DNA of 7,012 nucleotides from an uncultured Eubacteriales bacterium (GCA_900545865.1 URAN01000089.1:1-7012); one strand, 5' to 3'; counted from the stretch's first letter, positions 1-5,672 are shown. A program made the numbers and translations. The notes: a model not told the origin generated them from the letters alone.

Positions 1-935
1 CCTCGAAGGAATGCGCGTGTCTTTTCACCAATGTCAAGACCTTCCATATCAGCCGGGATTTGGTCAGCCGAAACGGTTTTAACGTCGATTTCGGCGTCAA
101 TAGGATTCGGAAAGTCTTTTGTGACAACCGTGTCAATCGGAAGAAGAAGTGTCTTGCCGAGGTCTTTTGCCTTTTGCATCATCTCTTTGCAATAGTCAAT
201 CTTTTCGTCATCAACCAAAGATTTTCCTACTTCATAGCCGTTTGCCTTCATAAATGTATAAGCCATACCGCCGCCGATGATAAGTGTGTCGCACTTGTCA
301 AGCAGATTCGAGATTACGTTGAGCTTATCGGCAACTTTTGCGCCGCCGAGGATAGCAACGAGGGGACGAACGGGGTTGTCGATTGCGTTGCCGAGAAAGT
401 CAAGCTCTTTGCCCAACAAATAGCCTGCCGCACAGGGACTTAAATATTGAGTAACGCCAACGGTCGAACAATGCGCTCTGTGAGCGCTTCCGAATGCGTC
501 ATTTACAAAAACCTCTGCCAAAGATGCGAGTTCCTTGCTGAAGTTATCCTCGTTTTTGGTCTCTTCCGCTCTGTAACGTGTGTTCTGAAGAAGAACAACG
601 TCGCCGTCTTTCATATTAGCAACAGCAGCCTTAGCCTGTTCGCCGACAACGTTGTCATCGGCCGCAAAAACAACGTCAACGCCGAGGTGTTCGGAAAGAC
701 GTTTTGCAACGGGTGCGAGCGAAAGCTCGGGTTTGGGTTCACCCTTGGGCTTGCCCATGTGTGAGCAAAGGATAACCTTTGCGCCGTCAGCCATAAGCTT
801 TTTAATGGTAGGCAAAGCGCCCTTGATTCTTGTTTCGTCAGTGATTTTTCCGTCCTTAATGGGAACGTTAAAGTCACAGCGAACCAGGACTTTTTTACCC
901 TTTACGGAAATGTCGTCAATAGTTTTTTTGTTCAT
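1..935 (-). CDS. pgk: Phosphoglycerate kinase, 5' part (C-terminus beyond left edge)
   Basis: Cytosolic glycolytic enzyme that transfers the acyl phosphate of 1,3-bisphosphoglycerate to ADP, giving ATP and 3-phosphoglycerate. The frame starts at ATG 935 and stays open to the left edge, giving 311 residues; the family is usually about 390-400, so roughly 85 C-terminal residues are missing. Visible family motifs are RCDFNVP (19-25), SHMGKPKG (59-66, the SHLGRP-type loop), NDAFGSAHRAHCSTVG (145-160, phosphoglycerate-binding region), ILGGAKVADK (195-204) and IIGGGMAYTF (219-228, start of the nucleotide-binding half). The start is supported by GGAGG at 950-946, ten bases upstream. The gene is a host housekeeping gene, with higher GC than the DNA right of the tRNA, and has its own upstream promoter. 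No frameshift is seen within the visible part. Confidence 0.97.
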   Translation of the reverse strand, partial: MNKKTIDDISVKGKKVLVRCDFNVPIKDGKITDETRIKGALPTIKKLMADGAKVILCSHMGKPKGEPKPELSLAPVAKRLSEHLGVDVVFAADDNVVGEQAKAAVANMKDGDVVLLQNTRYRAEETKNEDNFSKELASLAEVFVNDAFGSAHRAHCSTVGVTQYLSPCAAGYLLGKELDFLGNAIDNPVRPLVAILGGAKVADKLNVISNLLDKCDTLIIGGGMAYTFMKANGYEVGKSLVDDEKIDYCKEMMQKAKDLGKTLLLPIDTVVTKDFPNPIDAEIDVKTVSADQIPADMEGLDIGEKTRAFLR

Positions 936-1085
936 TTGAAAAATACCTCCAAATTATAAATTAACTCTCCGAAAAACGGAGCTGATTTATTACATATTAA
1001 TACAGGTTAAAATCGATACCTCACCGATTGAAACAGCGCGGTTCGGAATGTATTAAAACGGCAGGATGTGAAAATCTTATGCCAT
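936..1085 (-). promoter_or_regulatory. Long 5' leader of pgk
   Basis: If the promoter at 1119-1091 is used, the pgk mRNA has about 150 nt of untranslated leader. It holds the strong GGAGG ribosome binding site (950-946) and a small hairpin, CTCCG/CGGAG with a five-base loop (967-981), just upstream of it. The hairpin is not followed by a U-run, so it is not an intrinsic terminator. I recognise no known riboswitch or T-box motif in the leader. No gene is visible in the 936-1302 stretch apart from this leader and the two promoters listed separately. Confidence 0.45.
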
Positions 1086-1090
1086 CTATC

Positions 1091-1119
1091 ATTTTAACCC
1101 AAAGTAAGAAATTTATCAA
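1091..1119 (-). promoter_or_regulatory. pgk promoter (sigma-A type)
   Basis: On the minus strand, -35 TTGATA (1119-1114) and -10 TAAAAT (1096-1091) are separated by exactly 17 bp, matching the housekeeping sigma consensus at 5/6 and 5/6. Transcription would begin near 1084 and run into pgk. Confidence 0.7.
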
Positions 1120-1261
1120 GAGGTTTAAGAGAATTTTTTGAAAAAATTTACACAAAAATCGAAATTTGATAAAAGTTTAACAAAATATTCATATTAAAAT
1201 GAGTAAACAAAAGCAATAATGGTGAAAAGTTAAGAAAAAGCAAAAAAATAAAAATTTGTTA

Positions 1262-1290
1262 TTGACAAACAGAATGCGGTGTGATATAAT
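1262..1290 (+). promoter_or_regulatory. tRNA-Pro promoter (consensus)
   Basis: TTGACA (1262-1267) and TATAAT (1285-1290) lie 17 bp apart, a perfect match to the housekeeping sigma consensus. A second TATAAT overlaps at 1290-1295. The predicted start near 1297 is only a few bases before the mature tRNA 5' end, as is common for stable RNA genes. Confidence 0.9.
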
Positions 1291-1302
1291 ATAATGCGTT
1301 GT

Positions 1303-1379
1303 CGAGGTGTGGCTCAGCTTGGTAGAGTACTTCGTTCGGGACGAAGGGGCCGCAGGTTCAAATCCTGTCACCTCGACCA
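1303..1379 (+). tRNA. tRNA-Pro, anticodon CGG
   Basis: A full 77-nt cloverleaf can be folded. The acceptor stem is CGAGGTG/CACCTCG with discriminator A and an encoded CCA (1377-1379). The D arm is GCTC/GAGT with one G-U pair. The anticodon stem is CTTCG/CGAAG with loop TTCGGGA, placing anticodon CGG at 1337-1339 (reads CCG, proline). The T arm is GCAGG-TTCAAAT-CCTGT (1352-1368). The gene has its own promoter and a hairpin terminator. Its 3' end abuts the integrase side of a mobile element, so it is the probable integration target and remains intact after insertion. Confidence 0.96.
1352..1379. other. Probable attachment-site junction (attL-type) in tRNA 3' end
   Basis: The 3' end of tRNA-Pro lies 52 bp from the 3' end of a tyrosine recombinase gene that reads toward it. 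Many tyrosine-recombinase elements integrate in the 3' part of tRNA genes and restore it with an identical copy on the element. The host side (promoter and tRNA 5' half) is to the left. The exact core cannot be defined, because the second copy expected at the far end of the element is outside the window. Confidence 0.6.
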
Positions 1380-1387
1380 AAATACTT

Positions 1388-1418
1388 AAAGTGCCGATTA
1401 TACGGCACTTTTTGTTTT
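1388..1418 (+). terminator. Intrinsic terminator after tRNA-Pro
   Basis: The stem AAAGTGCCG (1388-1396) pairs perfectly with CGGCACTTT (1403-1411) around a six-base loop and is followed by a T-rich tract (TTG TTTT to 1418). It ends the tRNA transcript. On the other strand the stem is not followed by a U-run, so it is probably weak as a terminator for int transcripts. Confidence 0.88.
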
Positions 1419-1420
1419 GC

Positions 1421-1442
1421 TTACACGATTTTTACACGATTT
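1421..1442. repeat. Tandem 11-bp direct repeat at the integrase 3' end
   Basis: TTACACGATTT occurs twice back to back (1421-1431 and 1432-1442). The right copy contains the last codons and stop of int; the left copy lies just outside it. The 11-bp period is about one helical turn and the repeat is close to the presumed attachment site, so it could be an integrase arm-type binding site. That role is inference. Confidence 0.6.
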
Positions 1443-2580
1443 TATTCAAAATTTCGATTGCGCGTTCTTCTTCACGGGGGTAGAGGTGGGAATATGTATT
1501 CCACGTCATTTCTATATTTGCGTGACCCAAACGCCGCGCAATCTCTTGTATGTTGATTCCCTCGTTAGCCAAAAGCGACACGTGCGAATGCCGATAATCG
1601 TGAATCCGTATCTTTTTAAGCCCTGCGGCTTTGGCGATGTTTTCATTTGCCTTGCCGACTGAGCTGTCGCGAATCGGTTTTTGGCCGCCGCATATTCTGA
1701 AATCGTCCGAGAATTGCGGATATTCACTGTAACGTTTTTTATGTTCGTTTAAAATATCAATTAACGGCTTAGGCATTTGCAATGTACGTATAGACGATTT
1801 ATTCTTTGGTGGTGTTTCTCTGTCCACGCCTTTCAGCTTTTGGGTAATACTTCTCGATACCGATAGATAGTGGTCGGATATATCTGACCATTTCAGAGCG
1901 AATATTTCGCCTTTTCGCAAGCCTGTGTAAAATGCTATGGCAAAGAATACATAATAATTCCAATCGGTCAAAGAGCCGCTGTTTTCGGCTAAATTTCGGG
2001 CGGTATCGGCAAATGTTTTATATTCATCGGCAGTGTAATAATTCATTTCTTTTTTAGGTTCATCATTTGATTTGAAATTTCCTACTTTTTTAAGTGGATT
2101 TTGGGAAAGATAGTCCATTTTTACACCGTAATTAAGCAATGCGCGGAAACAACTGAAAATATTCTGTTTTGTGCGTAACGATAGTTTATTGATACCTTTT
2201 GATGTTTTAAACTCATATGCGTCAATTTGATTTTTCCAATCTTGCATAACGGGCGCGGTCAGCTTTTTAAGAGAGAAATTTCCTAAAATATTTAAAACAT
2301 AAGTTGTTAAATTTTTTTTGTTTAAAGCTAATGATGTTTCGCGCAATTCGCTTGCGGATGATTTTATATATTCATCATACAGTGATTGAACCGTCATTCG
2401 TGCGGTCGGAGTTTGCTCTTTAAGCTCATATTGCAGTTTGCGCTCTAAATCCTTTGCTTCTGCACTTCCGTATGCCACACGGTCAATCTGTCGGTTCTTG
2501 CCGAGATTGTCAATATAATTTACCCTCACACGGTATTTTTGCCGTCCGTCTTTACTGCCTTTCATCTTGTAAATTGGCAT
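1432..2580 (-). CDS. int: Tyrosine recombinase / phage integrase
   Basis: Site-specific recombinase (382 aa) for insertion and, with an excisionase, excision of the element. The N-terminus (about 1-60, GSKDGRQKYRVRVNY) resembles the arm-binding three-stranded-sheet domain of Tn916/lambda-type integrases. A helical core-binding domain follows (about 62-165), then the catalytic domain (about 180-382). The catalytic set is complete: R222 (TGLRKGEI), K261 in the KSSIRT hairpin, H327-x-x-R330 (IHDYRH), H353 (LGHANIEMT) and nucleophile Y363 (NTYSHLYP). Length is normal for the family. ATG at 2580 is preceded by GAAAGGAT (2597-2590). The gene reads toward tRNA-Pro, its likely target. It lies 206 bp downstream of the zinc-ribbon genes with no clear minus-strand terminator between them, so it could be partly cotranscribed. 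A predicted antisense RNA overlaps its leader. No excisionase gene is recognisable here. Confidence 0.96.
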   Translation of the reverse strand: MPIYKMKGSKDGRQKYRVRVNYIDNLGKNRQIDRVAYGSAEAKDLERKLQYELKEQTPTARMTVQSLYDEYIKSSASELRETSLALNKKNLTTYVLNILGNFSLKKLTAPVMQDWKNQIDAYEFKTSKGINKLSLRTKQNIFSCFRALLNYGVKMDYLSQNPLKKVGNFKSNDEPKKEMNYYTADEYKTFADTARNLAENSGSLTDWNYYVFFAIAFYTGLRKGEIFALKWSDISDHYLSVSRSITQKLKGVDRETPPKNKSSIRTLQMPKPLIDILNEHKKRYSEYPQFSDDFRICGGQKPIRDSSVGKANENIAKAAGLKKIRIHDYRHSHVSLLANEGINIQEIARRLGHANIEMTWNTYSHLYPREEERAIEILNKIV

Positions 2581-2606
2581 TGTGTATCATATCCTTTCAA
2601 AAAAAT

Positions 2607-2635
2607 TTGACATTTCGGAAAAGATATGCTAAAAT
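2607..2635 (+). promoter_or_regulatory. Plus-strand promoter antisense to the int leader
   Basis: TTGACA (2607-2612, 6/6) and TAAAAT (2630-2635, 5/6) are separated by exactly 17 bp. No protein gene is found downstream on the plus strand; an intrinsic terminator follows about 75 bp later. The -10 lies in the left arm of an 11-bp inverted repeat. It is opposite in direction to int and all neighbouring genes. Confidence 0.65.
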
Positions 2636-2669
2636 ATACTTGTTCAGACAGGTATGCGTTTAGCATATC
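2623..2669. repeat. Inverted repeat around the antisense promoter start
   Basis: GATATGCTAAA (2623-2633) is exactly repeated in inverse as TTTAGCATATC (2659-2669). The symmetry continues inward imperfectly (about 17-18 bases per arm with one bulge) around a loop of about 12. The left arm covers the plus-strand -10 and the right arm lies about 20-25 bp past the predicted start, so a protein bound here could control this promoter. In int mRNA the same sequence would form a leader hairpin. Confidence 0.6.
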
Positions 2670-2715
2670 AATTTCCTTTTCCCTTGCTGTTGGTAGCGGC
2701 AGGGGAAATTTTTTT
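2642..2715 (+). ncRNA. Candidate small antisense RNA (about 74 nt)
   Basis: Predicted from a near-consensus promoter (2607-2635) and a strong intrinsic terminator (2678-2715) on the plus strand, with nothing coding between them. The RNA would start near G2642. It would form a 5' hairpin GGTATGC-GTTTA-GCATATC (2651-2669, seven pairs with one G-U), leave a pyrimidine-rich single strand (about 2670-2680) and end in the terminator hairpin. It is complementary to the untranslated leader of int mRNA if int transcription starts upstream of 2716. Inferred role: cis-antisense control of integrase expression, in concept like RNA-OUT of IS10. It matches no small RNA family that I recognise. A 25-codon frame at 2654-2731 exists, but its stop lies past the terminator. 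Confidence 0.5.
2678..2715 (+). terminator. Intrinsic terminator of the antisense RNA
   Basis: A 13-pair stem joins 2678-2690 (TTTCCCTTGCTGT) and 2696-2708 (GCGGCAGGGGAAA), with three G-U wobbles and loop TGGTA, followed by seven Ts (2709-2715). On the minus strand the stem is followed by AAAAGGAAATTG, so termination should be plus-strand only. Confidence 0.85.
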
Positions 2716-2755
2716 GTTAGAGTTTATTTAATTTGTAAAATTATAAAATTCTAAC
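2716..2755. repeat. AT-rich inverted repeat with possible int -10
   Basis: GTTAGAGTTT (2716-2725) is mirrored by AAATTCTAAC (2746-2755), ten pairs with one G-T position, with a 20-bp AT-rich interior. Within it the minus strand reads TATAAT (2745-2740), a good -10 for int, but no convincing -35 is present at 16-18 bp (about ACCACA at 2768-2763). It could be an operator or activator-dependent int promoter, or only an AT-rich coincidence. A start near 2734 would give a leader spanning the antisense RNA region. Confidence 0.35.
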
Positions 2756-2786
2756 GCATCTTTGTGGTTTAAAGTTAATATTTAAG

Positions 2787-2984
2787 TTATAAAAACAATT
2801 TTAACATTATTAGCATTGTAATTATACCAATAATAACTAAAAAACACCCGCAATTGTCAATTAATTGTGCGCATCCTCGTAAGCCATCAGCGGTAGCGGC
2901 AGATGTAGTTATATTTTGCTGACAGGATTTGCATATTATAGCATCATTGTGATTTTCGGTTTTACAGTATGGACAAATTTTCAT
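2787..2984 (-). CDS. Small zinc-ribbon membrane protein (65 aa)
   Basis: Function unknown. The N-terminus has two CxxC knuckles (C4/C7 and C18/C21: CPYC, CKSC) that form a zinc ribbon. A linker with extra cysteines (C38, C45, C47) leads to one hydrophobic segment (about 46-63), and the protein ends KLFL. It is probably a tail-anchored protein with the zinc ribbon in the cytosol. ATG 2984 is two bases after the stop of the upstream 318-aa gene, and its ribosome binding site (GAAAGG, about 2998-2993) lies inside or beside that gene's last codons, so the two are almost certainly one transcript. It shares the zinc-ribbon plus membrane plan with the next two genes upstream but lacks a large extracellular domain. 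It is the last gene of the repressor-led operon before int. Confidence 0.8.
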   Translation of the reverse strand: MKICPYCKTENHNDAIICKSCQQNITTSAATADGLRGCAQLIDNCGCFLVIIGIITMLIMLKLFL

Positions 2985-2986
2985 AT

Positions 2987-3943
2987 CTATTGTGCCTTTC
3001 TAAAATGGTAAAAAATGCTCGAATCATCTACATTGCATATATACTCAATACCATTAACGGTTTTCGAGAAATCTTTGCCTGTGTTGGAAAGAGCCTTTTT
3101 CAAAATTTCGTTAAGATGTCCAGCAGCCTTATTTGCACTGCAAGAACTATCAAATGCAGTTATTGCTGTAATTGGATAATAAGAGGCATTGCTGAGAGAT
3201 GATGAATCTGCATTTCTACTCACATAAATTGATATATTATCTACATATTGTTTTTTTAGCATACAATCAAACTTGACATAGCTATTTGTAGTTGTCCACT
3301 TGCACACATCTGCAACTATGGTTTCTTTGCCTAAAAAAGCATCAAAACCATTATTTGCAGCGTTATTATTGAATGCTTTATAAAACGCATCTTTTGTAAC
3401 GCCGAGAGATTTTTCGACAATAGCAGCGGTTTCTTCAGCTATCTTTTTTTCTTCAGCCGCTTTGCGTTCTTCTTCGGCTTTTTGAGCCGCTTCTTGTTCA
3501 GCTTTCTTTTTGGCAGCTAATTCAGCAGCTTTTATCTTGGCATCTTCGGCTTGCTGATCTTCATACGGTTTCATTTTTGCTTTGTATTCGGTATATTCCT
3601 TTTCTTGTGTAGATTTTTCTTGTTTCAATGTATCTATATTCGCAGTTAATTCCGAATTTTGTTGAGACAAACTGTCATAATCTGATTTTTTAATTCCTAT
3701 TGCAGAACGAAAACCAAACCCCAAAAAGAAAAATGCAACGGCTAACACCAATACAATGATTGATTGCGGTCGGAAGCTTAAATTTGAAAATTTTTCAAAT
3801 GAACCTACCAATATTTCTTTAACGGGTAATGATTTTTTCTTCGTGACGGGCATCGGTTCAGTGTAATCAAAATCCCTCGAACCGCAATCGGGACAGAATA
3901 TAGCCTCGTCAGGTACGTTTTTTCCACAGTTTTTACATTTCAT
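2987..3943 (-). CDS. Membrane-anchored zinc-ribbon coiled-coil protein (318 aa)
   Basis: Function unknown. Layout: zinc ribbon with C3, C6, C17, C20 (CKNCGKNVPDEAIFCPDCGS); basic linker (KKKSLPVK); one transmembrane helix (about 60-84); a long charged Ala/Glu/Lys coiled coil (about 86-178) rich in AEEERKAAEEKK-type sequence; then a C-terminal globular region (about 180-318) with four cysteines (C214, C227, C268, C303). Positive residues before the helix predict N-in, C-out, so coiled coil and C-domain would be outside the membrane. ATG 3943 has GAGG (3955-3952) eight bases upstream. The 21 bases at 3949-3969 are identical to those before the 298-aa gene, suggesting the two arose by duplication of a zinc-ribbon gene start. 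The stop is two bases from the next gene. Its place between repressor and integrase suggests lysogenic expression, perhaps as an exclusion or surface-modifying protein; this is inference. Confidence 0.85.
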   Translation of the reverse strand: MKCKNCGKNVPDEAIFCPDCGSRDFDYTEPMPVTKKKSLPVKEILVGSFEKFSNLSFRPQSIIVLVLAVAFFFLGFGFRSAIGIKKSDYDSLSQQNSELTANIDTLKQEKSTQEKEYTEYKAKMKPYEDQQAEDAKIKAAELAAKKKAEQEAAQKAEEERKAAEEKKIAEETAAIVEKSLGVTKDAFYKAFNNNAANNGFDAFLGKETIVADVCKWTTTNSYVKFDCMLKKQYVDNISIYVSRNADSSSLSNASYYPITAITAFDSSCSANKAAGHLNEILKKALSNTGKDFSKTVNGIEYICNVDDSSIFYHFRKAQ

Positions 3944-3948
3944 ACATA

Positions 3949-3969
3949 AAACCTCTTTCTTTTGTATAA
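3949..3969 (-). repeat. 21-bp leader repeat, copy 2
   Basis: These 21 bases are identical to 4882-4902. Each copy sits directly before a zinc-ribbon gene and includes its ribosome binding site (AAAGAGG, minus strand). Both copies follow AT-rich sequence. The repeat is best explained by duplication of a gene start. Confidence 0.85.
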
Positions 3970-3979
3970 TTTAGTAATT

Positions 3980-4876
3980 TTATTTAGTTTTCATACTATC
4001 ATATTCAATCAAAGATGCTGAAAAATCACCATCTGGATTAAAATCAAAATTTGTATCATTGATATAATAGTCTATTTCGCATATGCCTTGTTCACCGGGG
4101 ATTAAGTCATATGATTTTGTAGTACCAGAAGACGAACGCATATTATGAATTATGTTAAGTTCTCGGTTGGGTTTGTATTTTTGATTTGATGAGTTTGTAA
4201 GTTCGGTTCCAAATTTAATACGGCTGTATGTTCTATTGCCCGTGTTCTTTACTTTAATGGTAGCTTTAATGTGTCCGTTTTCTTCGATTGTTGGCGTAGA
4301 GACTTCGACAGAAAGAGCTTTTCCGCCATTTTCAAGTTTGGGGTTAAAAACATTTGTTTTGTACCATTTGTTATCTCGTTCCTTTTCTATTTCAATTACA
4401 TCGCCTGTGTTTGAAATGAAATAATTGTTAACGCCTATGCTGAATTTACCGCGCTTGGGATAGTATTTACCTATTTCACCATACGTCCAAAAGTCGCTTA
4501 AAACTTCTGCAAATCCAGTATCGTAAAATATTATGTATTCATCAGTGTATTTGTTATCATATTTCCAATTATTACATTTGGACAAATAATCAATCATTTC
4601 ATCTTCTGTCTCGAAAATCATTCGCCCTGCTAAAATGCGATTATTTATTACTATTCCCACTATAACGCAAAGCAAGAGGACAGAAATCGGAATTATTATC
4701 TTTAATTTCTTAATCGTCTGTTCGTGCTGTTTTTGGCGTTTTTCTTCATTTTGTTTTCGTACTTCTTCACTTTCTATCTTAGAGAAATGTTCTTTTACAC
4801 CGTATCCACAATTAGGACACATTACAGCATTATCGCTGACTTCCTTTCCGCATTCGGGACATTCTATCATACTCAT
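3980..4876 (-). CDS. Membrane-anchored zinc-ribbon protein with extracellular beta domain (298 aa)
   Basis: Function unknown. Layout: zinc ribbon with C6, C9, C20, C23 (CPECGKEVSDNAVMCPNCG); a highly charged helix (about 33-57, EEVRKQNEEKRQKQ); one transmembrane segment (about 59-78, IIIPISVLLLCVIVGIVI); a mid domain (about 85-175); and a C-terminal beta-rich region (about 187-292) with IKATIKVKNTGNRTYSRIKF and a later YDLIPGEQGICEIDYYI. That pattern resembles FxLYD/CARDB-like Ig-fold domains of Gram-positive surface proteins. Lysines before the helix predict N-in, C-out. ATG 4876 is preferred over ATG 4870 because GAGG (4888-4885) is eight bases upstream. The gene starts 29 bp after the repressor stop, so they probably share a transcript. 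The N-terminus is clearly related to the 318-aa protein, while the extracellular parts differ. Confidence 0.85.
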   Translation of the reverse strand: MSMIECPECGKEVSDNAVMCPNCGYGVKEHFSKIESEEVRKQNEEKRQKQHEQTIKKLKIIIPISVLLLCVIVGIVINNRILAGRMIFETEDEMIDYLSKCNNWKYDNKYTDEYIIFYDTGFAEVLSDFWTYGEIGKYYPKRGKFSIGVNNYFISNTGDVIEIEKERDNKWYKTNVFNPKLENGGKALSVEVSTPTIEENGHIKATIKVKNTGNRTYSRIKFGTELTNSSNQKYKPNRELNIIHNMRSSSGTTKSYDLIPGEQGICEIDYYINDTNFDFNPDGDFSASLIEYDSMKTK

Positions 4877-4881
4877 AATGT

Positions 4882-4902
4882 AAACCTCTTTCTTTTGTAT
4901 AA
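4882..4902 (-). repeat. 21-bp leader repeat, copy 1
   Basis: Identical to 3949-3969. It lies between the repressor stop and the 298-aa gene and carries that gene's ribosome binding site. Confidence 0.85.
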
Positions 4903-4905
4903 ATA

Positions 4906-5592
4906 TTATATAATTTGATTAAATTCACGTATTAATAAATACGGTACGCCGATGATGTGACAGGTTTCAAGGCGCACACCCTCAATTAGTTCGGGTTTAT
5001 ACATTGGATTGAGCGGAACTAATTTTAACCAATTCTCACCTTGTTTAAACTCAACCTTTTTAAGTGTAGACAAATCATCGTCATATATAACAAGACCAAT
5101 GTCGCCGCTGTTCACAGCGGATTGTTTTAAAATAAGCACTACATCGCCGTCTTGGTACATAGGATACATACTGTCTCCGATAATTTGCAATGCGAAAAAG
5201 TCCTCTTTAGGATACCCGCGTAAAAACGAATCGGGAATATCAATCTTTTCACCGCTCCAATCTTCATAAGCAACATGGTTGTACCCTGCGGCAACATCGC
5301 CTATAACAGGGAACGAAGTATAAGCTTCGGTTATGTTTGGCTGTGGGAATCTTTCTTGTGTTTTTGTGGATTCGCGTTCCATAGGTATGTCAAAGCCCAT
5401 TAACCACGCTTCCGAGACATCGAGTGCTTTTGCAATTATTTCCACTCTGTCTTGTTTTGGCTCAAATGCACCGGAAACATATTGGCTAATTGCGCTTTTG
5501 GGAATTCCGGTTTTGAGAGAAAGCTCCGATTGTTTCATATCTCTTATAGATAACGCACGTTTTAAACGTACAGCACAGTTATCTTTTTTCAT
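4906..5592 (-). CDS. CI/LexA-type phage repressor with self-cleavage domain
   Basis: Transcriptional repressor that keeps the element dormant. From ATG 5592 it has 228 residues. An N-terminal XRE helix-turn-helix (about 21-42, QSELSLKTGIPKSAISQYVSG) binds DNA. The C-terminal S24/LexA-like domain (about 95-225) has the Ala102-Gly103 cleavage site (VAAGY), nucleophile Ser141 (GDSMYP) and general-base Lys178 (TLKKVEF), so RecA-stimulated self-cleavage and induction by DNA damage are expected. The reading frame extends upstream to GTG 5604, but GTG GTG there overlaps the AAGGTGG ribosome binding site (5607-5601). ATG 5592 has ideal spacing and is chosen. The gene is divergent from the Cro-like gene, and the intervening region has repeated operator-like sites. 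It heads the operon that continues into the zinc-ribbon genes. Confidence 0.95.
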   Translation of the reverse strand: MKKDNCAVRLKRALSIRDMKQSELSLKTGIPKSAISQYVSGAFEPKQDRVEIIAKALDVSEAWLMGFDIPMERESTKTQERFPQPNITEAYTSFPVIGDVAAGYNHVAYEDWSGEKIDIPDSFLRGYPKEDFFALQIIGDSMYPMYQDGDVVLILKQSAVNSGDIGLVIYDDDLSTLKKVEFKQGENWLKLVPLNPMYKPELIEGVRLETCHIIGVPYLLIREFNQII

Positions 5593-5616
5593 AATGAACA
5601 CCACCTTACAAACAAT

Positions 5617-5645
5617 ATATTAACACAAGAGTTTAGAAAAATCAA
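5617..5645 (-). promoter_or_regulatory. Repressor promoter (PRM-like)
   Basis: On the minus strand, TTGATT (5645-5640) and TAATAT (5622-5617) are 17 bp apart, each 4/6 to consensus. The start would be near 5610, leaving a short leader with the AAGGTGG site. Operator-like site O1 (5631-5647) lies across the -35 and spacer, fitting autoregulation or Cro repression. The weak match is typical of a maintenance promoter. Confidence 0.5.
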
Positions 5646-5647
5646 TA
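5631..5647 (+). promoter_or_regulatory. Operator-like site O1
   Basis: GTTTAGAAAAATCAATA matches the left half of the shared site family (GTTYAGAAAA); the right half is degenerate. It overlaps the repressor promoter. Confidence 0.5.
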
Positions 5648-5672
5648 CTTTTTTTAAAAAATAATGAAAAAA

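Noticed and set aside
60..939. Several plus-strand and other-frame open frames of 88-127 codons
   Set aside because: They lie wholly or mainly opposite pgk, whose frame is certain from its motifs. They lack ribosome binding sites of their own and encode no recognisable domains.
967..981. CTCCG/CGGAG hairpin upstream of pgk as a terminator
   Set aside because: The stem is only five pairs, and no T-run follows on either strand. It is at most a leader structure.
1189..1380. 63-codon minus-strand frame beginning MVEVTGFEPAAPSSRTK
   Set aside because: Its first half is the reverse complement of the tRNA-Pro gene. This peptide pattern is a familiar spurious product of tRNA antisense frames.
1512..1727. 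71-codon minus-strand frame inside int
   Set aside because: It overlaps the integrase catalytic domain in another frame. Integrase is certain from its complete catalytic residues.
2654..2731. 25-codon hydrophobic plus-strand frame starting MRLAYQFPFP
   Set aside because: The stop lies beyond the intrinsic terminator, and the start has only AGG immediately adjacent, which is too close for ribosome binding. The non-coding RNA reading is simpler.
5593..5604. GTG start at 5604 for the repressor
   Set aside because: The GTG triplets are part of the AAGGTGG ribosome binding site, and ATG 5592 has the right spacing.
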